NCBI GenBank assembly: GCA_964392615.1
Contig: CAYMRB010000296.1
Span: forward strand, 1-12,843
DNA length: 12,843 nt
From: CAYMRB01 sp964392615
GTDB lineage: Bacteria > Planctomycetota > UBA8108
Direction: 5' to 3'
Shown here: positions 1 through 7,300 of the stretch, in pieces
Layout: each line of letters starts with the position of its first letter
How positions within the stretch are numbered: position 1 is the first letter of the stretch
The notes under the pieces: generated by a model
What the model saw: the letters and a program-made list of their open reading frames with translations, nothing else
What the model was told of the DNA's origin: nothing
The model's database searches: none
Made by a program: the position numbers and the translations under genes

Positions 1-1
1 T

Positions 2-145
2 GTTGGCCAGCGCCTTGCCCAGCGCATCCAGCTCGGCGCGGGCGGAGACCTCGACGGCCAGATTGCCCGCAGCGATCTCTTCCGCGGCACGCGTCATCTC
101 CTGGACGGACGCGTTCATCCGCGCGAACGACCCGAGGAGCGCATC
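2..145 (-). pseudogene. HAMP-domain fragment, antisense to the kinase 5' end
   Basis: Read on the minus strand, codon-aligned with the kinase frame, this stretch gives RDALLGSFARM, then NASVQEMTRAAEEIAAG, then NLAVEVSARAELDALGKAL. This resembles the end of one HAMP unit (D-x-LLGSFARM in place of DEIGxLxxxFNxM) followed by the start of the next (AAEEIAAGNL...ELDALGKAL), as in chemotaxis receptors or multi-HAMP kinases. Counting by eye over the 39 plus-strand codons from base 2, the first position is G/C in 34 and the third in 29. That is the reverse of what the kinase frame should show and fits minus-strand coding. The signal stops near base 145, where kinase-like sequence begins on the plus strand. 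It may be a gene continuing left that was truncated by a rearrangement, or a chimeric join at a contig end. The minus-strand ATG at 116-118 lies inside the domain and is not a believable start. Confidence 0.5.
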
Positions 146-1405
146 TCGATCTCCGACAGCCTGCTGCGCCGTCTCGGGGGCGGCGAGGACGCGGCACCGT
201 ATGCGGCCGTCTGGCGATCGGACGGCGAGGTCGTGGCGACCAGCGGGGAGCCGCCCGACACCGAGCCCCCCGAACTCGGGGGCGCATCGGAGGGCACGAC
301 GACAATCCACCAGCGCGGGGACCTGCGCGAGGTCGTCGTCGTCGGCCCGCTCGGCTCGACGGTGCTCGTCGGGCGGTCGATTCGCGGCGAGCTGGCCGAG
401 TTGCGTCGGCTGCTGGGAATCCTCGTCGCGACGGGCGGCGCCGTGCTCTGCTGCGGTCTCCTCGGTGGGTGGTTCGTCGCGCGACGCGCCATTCGGCCGA
501 TCGAGACGATCAGCGCGACGGCGCGGTCGATCTCGGCGTCGAATCTGTCCGAGCGCATCGACGTCGAGTCGACCCAGAGCGAGCTCGGCGGTCTCGCGGC
601 GGTCCTCAACGGTACGTTCGAGCGCCTCGAGGGAGCGTTCGAGCGGCAGGCGCAGTTCACCGCCGACGCGTCGCACGAGCTGCGGACGCCGGTTGCGGTG
701 CTGCTCGCCCAGACGTCGATGGCGCTGCGTCGGCAGCGCAGCGCGGAGGACTATCGCCGCGTGCTCGAGACGTGCCACGGTGTATCTCGGCGCATGCGTT
801 CGCTCGTCGACGGTCTCCTCGTGCTCGCGCGCACCGATGCCGGCGGACTGACGCTCCGTACCGAGTGCGTCGATCTGGCAGCGGTGGTCACCGAAAACGT
901 CGGGCTGTTCGAGGAGCTCGCCGCTGAACGCGGCGTGTGTCTGCAGACGCGATTCGAGGCCGTCGAGGCGGAGGTCGACGTCGACCGCTTCGGACAGATC
1001 CTGACGAATCTGCTGACGAACGCGCTGCGGTACAACCGCCCCGGCGGCCGCGTCGAGGTGTCGGTTGAGGCCGCAGGCGCCGAGGCCCGGCTCGCGGTCG
1101 CTGACACGGGTTGCGGCATCCCGGCGAACAGCGTCGAGCACATCTTCGAGCGGTTCTATCGCGTCGACGCCGCGCGGTCGCGGCGACAGGGCGGCTGCGG
1201 CCTCGGGCTGGCGATCACGAAGGTTCTCGTCGACGCCCATGGCGGCCGCATCGAGTGCATCAGCGAGGTCGGCGTCGGCTCGACGTTTACGGTGACGCTG
1301 CCGGTGACGGCCCGGGCGCGTGCCCGCCGGGACGGTGACGAGTCGGCAGTCGACGACGGTCGGCTGCCTGCAGGGCAGCTGAGCATCCCCGAGACAGGCC
1401 CGTGA
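2..1405 (+). CDS. Sensor histidine kinase, 5'-partial
   Basis: Membrane sensor kinase of a two-component system; it would autophosphorylate on His and pass phosphate to a response regulator not present here. Coherent kinase sequence starts near base 146: a short periplasmic sensor part (LLRRLGGGEDAAPY...), a transmembrane segment at about 404-480 (LLGILVATGGAVLCCGLLGG), then a HAMP linker starting ARRAIRPIETI and containing ISASNLSERIDV. The H-box ADASHELRTP has its His at 674-676. The N-box LLTNALRYN has its Asn at 1019-1021. The G1 box is VADTGCGIP (Asp at 1103), followed by the F-box FERFYRVD and the G2 box GCGLGLAI. The order fits QseC/CusS-type kinases. The frame is open leftward to base 2, but 2-145 does not resemble a kinase N-terminus (no signal anchor or first transmembrane helix) and reads better on the other strand. 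The first in-frame ATG (233) would cut into the sensor domain. The stop is followed by a terminator. The signal sensed is unknown. Confidence 0.9.
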   Translation, partial: VGQRLAQRIQLGAGGDLDGQIARSDLFRGTRHLLDGRVHPRERPEERISISDSLLRRLGGGEDAAPYAAVWRSDGEVVATSGEPPDTEPPELGGASEGTTTIHQRGDLREVVVVGPLGSTVLVGRSIRGELAELRRLLGILVATGGAVLCCGLLGGWFVARRAIRPIETISATARSISASNLSERIDVESTQSELGGLAAVLNGTFERLEGAFERQAQFTADASHELRTPVAVLLAQTSMALRRQRSAEDYRRVLETCHGVSRRMRSLVDGLLVLARTDAGGLTLRTECVDLAAVVTENVGLFEELAAERGVCLQTRFEAVEAEVDVDRFGQILTNLLTNALRYNRPGGRVEVSVEAAGAEARLAVADTGCGIPANSVEHIFERFYRVDAARSRRQGGCGLGLAITKVLVDAHGGRIECISEVGVGSTFTVTLPVTARARARRDGDESAVDDGRLPAGQLSIPETGP

Positions 1406-1443
1406 GCGAGTAGCGGGCGTTTTGTCAGTCCGCTACTCAGCTC
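1404..1443 (+). other. Hairpin overlapping the kinase stop codon
   Basis: The arms GAGCGAGTAGCGG (1404-1416) and CCGCTACTCAGCTC (1430-1443) pair over 13 bp with one bulged base around a 13-nt loop. No T-run follows it, so alone it is not a classical intrinsic terminator. It could protect the mRNA 3' end or assist the stronger terminator about 40 bp downstream. Confidence 0.5.
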
Positions 1444-1482
1444 ACGTTTACAACGGACCGCTACGGCTGAGATCCACCACGG

Positions 1483-1517
1483 CGCCTGCGGGAACTCGAT
1501 TCCCGCGGGCGTTCTTT
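1483..1517 (+). terminator. Rho-independent terminator after the histidine kinase
   Basis: A 12-bp stem (1483-1494 with 1500-1511; one T-G wobble, otherwise perfect) surrounds a 5-nt loop CTCGA and is followed directly by TTCTTT (1512-1517). The T-run is only on the right, so it terminates plus-strand transcription from the kinase. It sits between two convergent genes. The minus-strand gene has no matching T-run, so it probably ends by another route. Confidence 0.8.
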
Positions 1518-1551
1518 CGAGAACCATCGTGCCCCCCTGTCGTTGCGGTGA

Positions 1552-2574
1552 TCAGCGTTCCACTGCCAGCTCGACCACGACTTCAGCCGGTGACGCGGCC
1601 GACGGCTCGTCCGATTCGGACTCTTCGGGCTCGTCCGCCCCCGGCTCGTCCGGCTCGGGCTCATCCGGCTTGAGCTCGCCCCGCTCGTGTTCGCCCGGCT
1701 CCGGGTGGTCCGCAGCCGGCTCGTCCGGCGCCGATTCGGGGGGCGTGGATTCCAGGACGGTCGGGTCGTCCGACATCGCCTCCGGCTCCGCATCGGGCCC
1801 GGCGTCGCGACTCAAGAGGGCGCCGTTCGATCGGATGCCCAATCCCGCCAGCCGCGCGTCGAGCTCGTCGGCCTCCATCGCGGTCACGGCTTCGACCTCG
1901 GCTCGCGTCAGGCGCGGGTGGATCGAGAACAGGCGCTCCCAATCCTCGGCCGTGTCGCGAAACCGACGCCGTCGCGAGTGGGGGACGCCTGCAGCGTGGA
2001 GCGCGTGGACCAGATCGGCGTACGGTACGGAACCCTGCAGCACGGTCGGCTCGTCCATCGCGTGGCGGTGTACGACCGTCGTCGGAAAGCCGAATCCCGT
2101 GCCGTCGGCGTCGCGGCGGTCGAGCTCGAAGAGCGCCTCGGCCCGTCCGCTCGAGATCTGGTCGAGCATGTCCTCTACGTCGATGCCGAGCTCGCTCGCG
2201 AGGTCGAAGACCTTCTCGAGGTCATCGATCGGCGTGCACTCGGTGTAGAAGGCCTCGCGCAGTCGGCGCAGCAGTCGGTTGCCGGCGTCCCGGCAACGCA
2301 GGCTGACCGCCTTGACGGCACGACAAGCGACGAACGTCGTCTGAAGGACATGAGCGTCCCAGACCGCGTCGTTGAACGGCATTCCCGACACCGACCCGGC
2401 GGTGAGCCAGTGGCGCTTGACGAGCGAGATATCGGGAACGGGATGATCGCGGAGACCTCCCATGACGGCGCGCCACGAGACGGACTCGCCGAATTCGAAC
2501 ACGAAGGCCGTCTGCACGGGCTGGAAAGCCCAGCACCAGCTGCAGGCGGGATCTTCGAAGAAGATAACTTCCAT
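1552..2574 (-). CDS. DsbA-like thioredoxin-fold protein with acidic C-terminal tail
   Basis: A 340-residue thiol-disulfide oxidoreductase-type protein. Near the N-terminus, MEVIFFEDPACSWCWAFQP is the first strand plus a CxxC active site (CSWC, residues 11-14). The helical insert typical of DsbA folds follows, and FPT (163-165) supplies the cis-proline loop opposite the active site. The DPACSWCWAF start resembles the cytoplasmic Thioredoxin_5/YjbH and FrnE-like groups. There is no signal peptide, so it should act in the cytoplasm. Residues 203-250 look helical (TRAEVEAVTAMEADELDARL). From about 257 to the end the chain is low-complexity, rich in Pro, Glu, Asp and Ser, with repeated DEP units; this tail is not part of the fold. 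AGGAG lies 5 bases before the ATG (minus-strand sense), supporting this start. Partner and substrate are unknown. Confidence 0.82.
   Translation of the reverse strand: MEVIFFEDPACSWCWAFQPVQTAFVFEFGESVSWRAVMGGLRDHPVPDISLVKRHWLTAGSVSGMPFNDAVWDAHVLQTTFVACRAVKAVSLRCRDAGNRLLRRLREAFYTECTPIDDLEKVFDLASELGIDVEDMLDQISSGRAEALFELDRRDADGTGFGFPTTVVHRHAMDEPTVLQGSVPYADLVHALHAAGVPHSRRRRFRDTAEDWERLFSIHPRLTRAEVEAVTAMEADELDARLAGLGIRSNGALLSRDAGPDAEPEAMSDDPTVLESTPPESAPDEPAADHPEPGEHERGELKPDEPEPDEPGADEPEESESDEPSAASPAEVVVELAVER
1600..1740 (-). repeat. Low-complexity repeats coding the acidic Pro/Glu/Asp tail
   Basis: Imperfect short repeats (plus-strand units such as GGCTCGTCCG and GGCTCATCCG) encode the DEP/PDEPEPDEP part of the DsbA-like protein's tail, about residues 279-325. 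Such tracts change length by slippage and are probably disordered in the protein. Confidence 0.6.
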
Positions 2575-2579
2575 CGGAT

Positions 2580-2584
2580 CTCCT
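2580..2584 (-). promoter_or_regulatory. Ribosome binding site of the DsbA-like gene
   Basis: On the minus strand the sequence is AGGAG, then ATCCG, then ATG. A near-consensus Shine-Dalgarno 5 bases from the ATG at 2574-2572 fixes the start of the DsbA-like gene. Confidence 0.75.
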
Positions 2585-2880
2585 CGACTTCTTTCGGGGA
2601 TCCCGTTCCCGACCGCGCAGCGTCACTCGACGCGCGCGGAACGTGCGATACCCGACCCCCACACCCCTCCGCCCGATCGATCTTAGTACAGCCCGCCACA
2701 AAAAAGTAACGGAAATGAGCGGATCCGTGCTCGCCCTCTCGGGTGATTTCGGGTCGCGATGTCGACGCGACGAGCGCCGCGGGTGAGCTGTTGGGAAAAC
2801 AACGTTGCGGATGCGTCCGCAGAGCTGGTAGGAAGAGCTTGTGGAAGGGTGAGCCCAAGTGCGGTCTTTCACAGGCGTCG

Positions 2881-2889
2881 TGCTAAAAT
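2881..2889 (+). promoter_or_regulatory. Extended -10 promoter for the prs-like gene
   Basis: TGCTAAAAT is an extended -10 (TG, one base, then TAAAAT), matching sigma-70 TATAAT at five of six positions. It lies about 32 bp before the ATG at 2921, giving a short leader. No good -35 sits at the usual spacing, which extended -10 promoters tolerate. Its position argues against the upstream ATG at 2759. Confidence 0.5.
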
Positions 2890-2920
2890 CCGCGCTCGCG
2901 ACACGAACCGGTTTCGAACC

Positions 2921-4078
2921 ATGAGCTTCGAGAGCTTGCAGAGTGATCCCGAGTTTCGGTCTTGGTTGGAGCAATTCGTCGAGGATCGCGTTCGCGACGA
3001 GCTCGAACGAGAGAGGAAAAGGGAATACCTCGAATCGTTCGCGTTGATCGCGGTGCGGCCGAAGGACGAACTCGCAGCCCAGATCGCCAAGTACCTCGGG
3101 AAGACGCTCGTCCCCCTCGACGTGTTGGTCTTCGGTGACGGCGAGAAGAAGATCGTCATCAAGGAGAACCTCCGCGGCAAGGACGCGTACGTCCTCGCGA
3201 CGGTCGGCGACGGCGAGGATCCCGACGTCTCCCTCGCCAACACGCTGAAGGTGCTGTCGACCCTGCACCGGACGTGCAAGGTGCGTCGCATCAACGTCGT
3301 CGCGCCGTGCCTGTGGTATCAGGCGCAGGACAAGTCGCACGCGCGCCGAGAGCCCGTGAGCGTGCGGGACGTCGCGGACGATCTCCTGCGTCGCGGCATG
3401 AGTCACATCATCGTCACGTCGCTGCACGCGGAGCAGATCGAGATCGCGTTCGACAGCTTCGATCACCTGAAGATGGAGCCGATCTTCAGCGACTACCTGA
3501 ACCGCGAGTTCGGCGAAAAGGGCGAACGGTTCATCCTCGTGTCTCCGGACGACGGCGGCGTCCGCATGCGCGAGGACATGATGAAGAACATGAAGCCCGA
3601 GTGGGTCGACGGGCAAGCCGCCGTACACCAGCTGCGCGTCCGCGGATCGCTCGACGAGAAGGAGATTCTCGACTTCGTCGGCGAGGTGAAGGGCAAGATC
3701 GGCGTCATCGTCGACGACATGATGCGATCGGGCACGACGATGTTCCAGGCGGCGAAGGTCGCGAAGAACAACGGCGCCAAGAAGGTTATCGGTCTCTGCA
3801 CGCACTTCTACGGCTTCGACAGCAAGACGCAGGGACCGTTCGACGATCGACTGGCGCAGTCGGCCCTCGACGAGCTCGTCGTGACGAACACGCGCGGCGA
3901 CGTGATGGAACGCGTTCGCACGAGCGAGGCGCTGGCGTCCCGTCTTACCGTTCTCGACGTGTCGCCCTACTTGGCCAAGGCGATGGCCAACTTCCAGTCC
4001 GGCGGTACGGTCAAGGACATGATCACGCGCGTCCCGGATCTGCGTGAGTTCTACCACGTCGTCCATCGTGCGAATTGA
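2921..4078 (+). CDS. prs: Ribose-phosphate pyrophosphokinase-family protein, divergent
   Basis: A 385-residue cytoplasmic protein of the family that makes PRPP from ribose 5-phosphate and ATP for nucleotide, His and Trp synthesis. Visible motifs: RPKDELAAQIAKYLG (46-60), FGDGE (71-75) and IKENLRGKDAYVL, which match the family's F-DGE and enVRg blocks; YQAQDK (133-138); TSLHAEQIE (166-174) with the conserved His169; VSPDDGGV (207-214); and the PRPP loop VIVDDMMRSGTT (262-273). Odd points: it is longer than the usual ~310-320 residues, with about 40 charged, helical residues added in front (ELERERKREYLESF). The ATP-binding Arg of the usual Y-x-RQD is Ala135. The catalytic Lys-x-Arg loop reads LRVRG (238-242), with no Lys. 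The PRPP loop lacks the usual DTAGT ending. It may be a lineage-specific active Prs or a regulatory paralogue. No clear Shine-Dalgarno precedes the ATG; the start rests on homology and the promoter just upstream. Confidence 0.8.
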   Translation: MSFESLQSDPEFRSWLEQFVEDRVRDELERERKREYLESFALIAVRPKDELAAQIAKYLGKTLVPLDVLVFGDGEKKIVIKENLRGKDAYVLATVGDGEDPDVSLANTLKVLSTLHRTCKVRRINVVAPCLWYQAQDKSHARREPVSVRDVADDLLRRGMSHIIVTSLHAEQIEIAFDSFDHLKMEPIFSDYLNREFGEKGERFILVSPDDGGVRMREDMMKNMKPEWVDGQAAVHQLRVRGSLDEKEILDFVGEVKGKIGVIVDDMMRSGTTMFQAAKVAKNNGAKKVIGLCTHFYGFDSKTQGPFDDRLAQSALDELVVTNTRGDVMERVRTSEALASRLTVLDVSPYLAKAMANFQSGGTVKDMITRVPDLREFYHVVHRAN

Positions 4079-4373
4079 CCGAGCGCGGACAGGGAGATGT
4101 TCGGTCTCGTTGCGGCTGTTCTCGTTTTTGCTTGATGGAGCGGCCCGCGTCGCTGTGAAATAGCGACGTCTGGGGACTCGAAACCCACCGCGCGCTCTGG
4201 GGAGCTGCGGCGGGACTCTCCGAGGTCGACCGCGGCTGGCCTGCCGCGAGTGGATCTGGCTTACCTACCAAGAAACGTCGTGCGCGTGCCGGCTCGTGGG
4301 TCGGCGCGGTGTCCGCGGGCCCGTTGGGACCCGTCTCCACGCTGCAAATTCTGACACGGAGTCATCAGTCGCA
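4079..4373. other. Intergenic spacer with one hairpin
   Basis: These 295 bp lie between prs and the repeat protein. The hairpin CGTCGCT-GTGAAAT-AGCGACG (4148-4168, 7 perfect bp, one flanking G-T pair) has no T-run after it, while a separate TTTTTG run sits about 20 bp before it, so it is not a standard terminator in either direction. A clear promoter for the next gene could not be picked out. An ATG at 4296 is in frame with the repeat protein but would put 26 polar residues before the signal peptide, so I treat it as untranslated. Confidence 0.45.
4358..4361 (+). promoter_or_regulatory. Probable ribosome binding site of the repeat protein
   Basis: GGAG ends 12 bases before the ATG at 4374. 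The spacing is longer than ideal, but it is the only purine-rich match nearby, and the ATG it serves opens directly onto a signal peptide. Confidence 0.4.
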
Positions 4374-7300
4374 ATGACCAGATTGCGTTTCTTCCCGGCG
4401 TCGATCGTCTGCGTCCTGCTTCTCGGCCTCGCCGCCGATGTGCGGGCCCAGGGCGGTGACGGACCGGATGAGTGTGAGCGCGCGTGTGCCGAGCAGGCCG
4501 CTCGCGTTCTGCGAGGGTGTCTGGCGCAAGGAGGGGGTCCTCGGGAATGTGAGCGCCGCGCAGCCGAGGCGCTCGAGGCTTGCGTAGCGGACTGCGAGCC
4601 GGCGGAGCCGACGTGCGAGGAGCTCTGCCTCCAGGCCGGCCAGGAGGCCTTCGACGCGTGTCGTGAGGACGGCGGCGGCCGCGAGCAGTGCCGTCGCGCC
4701 CAGGACGAGGCGATTCGAGCGTGCATCCAGGAGAACTGCGCGCCGGAGCCGACGTGCGAGGAGCTGTGCCGTCAGGCGGCGCGAGAGGCTCTCGTGGCCT
4801 GCCGCGAGGATGGCGGTAGCCCGACGGAGTGTCAGCGCGCGTTCGAGGCCGTGCTGCGAGCGTGTCTCGTCGAGAATTGCGGTGCGCCGGAGCCGACGTG
4901 CGAGGAACTCTGCCATCAGGCCGGCCAGGAGGCGCACGATGCGTGCCGCCAGGACGGCGGCAGCGCGGAGGAATGCCGCCGCGCGAAGCACGAGGCGATC
5001 CAGGCGTGCCTGGAGGAGAACTGTGGTGCGCCGGAGCCGCCGACGTGCGAGGAGCGCTGCGAGCGCATCGCGCAAGAGGCCGCCGCGGCGTGCTTGCGCC
5101 ATGGAGGCGACGAGGAGCGCTGCAACGAGATCTACGAGAATACCCTCGCGCGTTGCGTCGAGGCGTGTCAGCCGTCGTGCGAGGACGAGTGCCGTGCTGT
5201 CGCGCAGGAGGCCGCCCGAGCGTGCCTGGCCGACGGCGGCACGGAGGAGCAGTGCACCGAGGTCTTCCGGGCGACGATCAGCGCCTGCATCGATCAAAAC
5301 TGCGACCCGCCGGAGCCGCCGACGTGCGAGGAGCGCTGTGAGCGCGTCGCCGACGAGGCGGTCCGGGAGTGCCGTCGTCGCGGCGGTTCGCCGGAGCAGT
5401 GCGAGCGGGTGCGCGCGACGGCCCTGAGGCGTTGCCTCGAGGCGAATTGCGCGCCGAGCTGCGAGGAGCGCTGCCGCGGCTTCGCACACCGCGCCCAGGA
5501 AGAGTGTCTCGCGGCGGGCGGCTCCGAGGAGGAGTGCCAGCAGGCCTTCGACGAGGCGCTCGAGATGTGCGTCGCCGAGAACTGCGAGCCGAGCTGCGAG
5601 GAGAGCTGCCGCGCTGTCGCACGGGAGGCCGTCGAGACGTGCCTGGCGGACGGCGGCGACCCCGAGGAATGCGCAAGCGTCGGCGTCGAGGCGCTGCGTC
5701 GCTGCCTCGAGGCGAACTGCGAGCCGAGCTGCGCCGAGCGCTGTCGCGGCGTCGCGCGTATGGCCCAGGAGGAATGCCTGGCGGCGGGAGGCACCGAGGA
5801 GGATTGCCAGCAGGTCTTCGACGAGACGCTGAGGCGCTGCGTCGAGGAGAACTGCGAGCCGGTGAGCTGTCGGGATCGCTGCCGACGCATCGCCGCTGAG
5901 GCGCGGCAGGCGTGCATCGACGAGGGCGGCACCGAAGAGCAGTGCGCCGAGGCCGCCCAGCGCGCGTTGCGCCGCTGCCTCGAGGCGAACTGCGCGCCGA
6001 GCTGCGAGGATCGTTGCGAGGCCGTCGCGCGCCGTGCTCAGCACGCGTGTCTCGAGGCCGGCGGCGACGAGGATCGCTGCGAGCAGGTCTACCGCGAGGC
6101 TTTGCGTCGCTGTGTCGCCGAAAACTGCACGCCGAGCTGTGCCGAGCGCTGCCGTCGCGTGGCGCGCGCCGCGCAGGAGGAGTGCTCGGAGGCCGGCGGC
6201 ACCGAGGAGGAGTGCGCCGAGGTCTTCCACGACACGCTGCGTCAGTGCATCGCGGAGAATTGCGAGCTCGACTGCGAAGATCGCTGCCGCGTCGCCGCGC
6301 ACCGCGCTCAGGAAGCGTGTGTCGAGGGGGGCGGCTCCGAGGAGGAGTGCGCTCAGGTGCTCCGCGAGACGCTCCGTGAATGCGTCGCCGAGAACTGCGC
6401 GCCGAGCTGCGAGGACCGCTGCCGTGCCCACGCGCGTCGCGCTCAGGCTCGGTGTCTCGAGGCCGGCGGCACGGAGGACGAGTGCGCCGAGGTCTTCCAC
6501 GTGGCGCTACGCCGCTGCGTCGCCGAGAACTGCGAGCCGAGCTGCGCGGACCGCTGTCGTGCGATCGCGCGTCGCGCTCAGCGCGAGTGCGCCGAGGCGG
6601 GCGGCTCCGAAGAGCGCTGTCGCGAAGTCTTCAACCGCACGCTGCGCGCATGTCTCGAAGAGAATTGTCAGGTGAGCTGCCGCGAGCGCTGCCGTCGGGC
6701 CGCGAACGAGGCGAAGGAAGCGTGCCTGGCCGACGGCGGTTCGGAGGAGCAGTGCGCCGAGGTCTTCGCCCGGGCTCTGCGCGCATGTGTCGCCGAGAAC
6801 TGCGTCGATGATGAGCCGAGCTGCGAGGATCGCTGCCGCCGCGTCGCGCGCGAAGCGCAAGAGGCGTGCATGGAGGCGGGAGGCTCGGAGGAGCGCTGCC
6901 GCGAGGTCTTCCAGCTCACGCTGCGCCGCTGTGTCGCCGAGCGCTGCGATGACGACGAGCCGAGCTGCGAGGAGCGCTGCGAGGCGCACGCTCGCCGTCT
7001 GCTCGAGCGCTGCGTCGAGGCCGGTGGCGAGCCGGAGGCGTGTCGCGAGCGTATCGGTCGCTGGCTGCGTCACTGCGTCCAGGGTTGCAACGATGGTCCG
7101 CCGCTCAGCTGTCAGCAGCAGTGCCGCGTCGACGCGGCGCGTGCCGCGCGCGAGTGTCTCGCGGACGGTGGCGAGCCGGAGGAGTGCGCTCGCGTCCACG
7201 CGGCGTTCCTCGAGGAGTGCATCGCGGAGTGCGAGCCACCGCAGCTGAGCTGTCAGCAGCAGTGCCGCGTCGACGCGCTCGAGGCGGCGCGCCAGTGCAT

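Larger units (their letters stand above)
2575..2920. other. Divergent intergenic region
   Basis: This 346-bp region separates the minus-strand DsbA-like gene from the plus-strand prs-like gene and should carry both promoters. It is less GC-rich than the genes in places (ACAAAAAAGTAAC near 2700). Visible structures are a perfect 6-bp hairpin TGCGGA-TGCG-TCCGCA (2806-2821) next to a small GTTG/CAAC hairpin, and a weak minus-strand -10 candidate, ATCTTA on the plus strand (2680-2685). An ATG at 2759 is in frame with prs and would add 54 residues, but that stretch (MSTRRAPRVSCWENN...) resembles no Prs N-terminus and contains the promoter described next. I see no gene or recognisable riboswitch. 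Confidence 0.5.

Noticed and set aside
1552..2574. DsbA-like protein as the oxidase that folds the cysteine-rich repeats
   Set aside because: It lacks a signal peptide, so it should be cytoplasmic. It is on the opposite strand and is separated by prs, so nothing links it to the exported protein.
2759..2920. Upstream ATG start for prs (adds 54 residues)
   Set aside because: The added sequence is unlike Prs N-termini and contains the hairpin and the extended -10 promoter.
2222..4066. A 614-codon minus-strand open frame covering prs
   Set aside because: It is antisense to clear Prs motifs and runs through the promoter region into the DsbA-like gene in another frame.
4296..4373. Upstream ATG start for the repeat protein
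   Set aside because: It would bury the signal peptide behind 26 polar residues. The ATG at 4374 gives a normal signal peptide.
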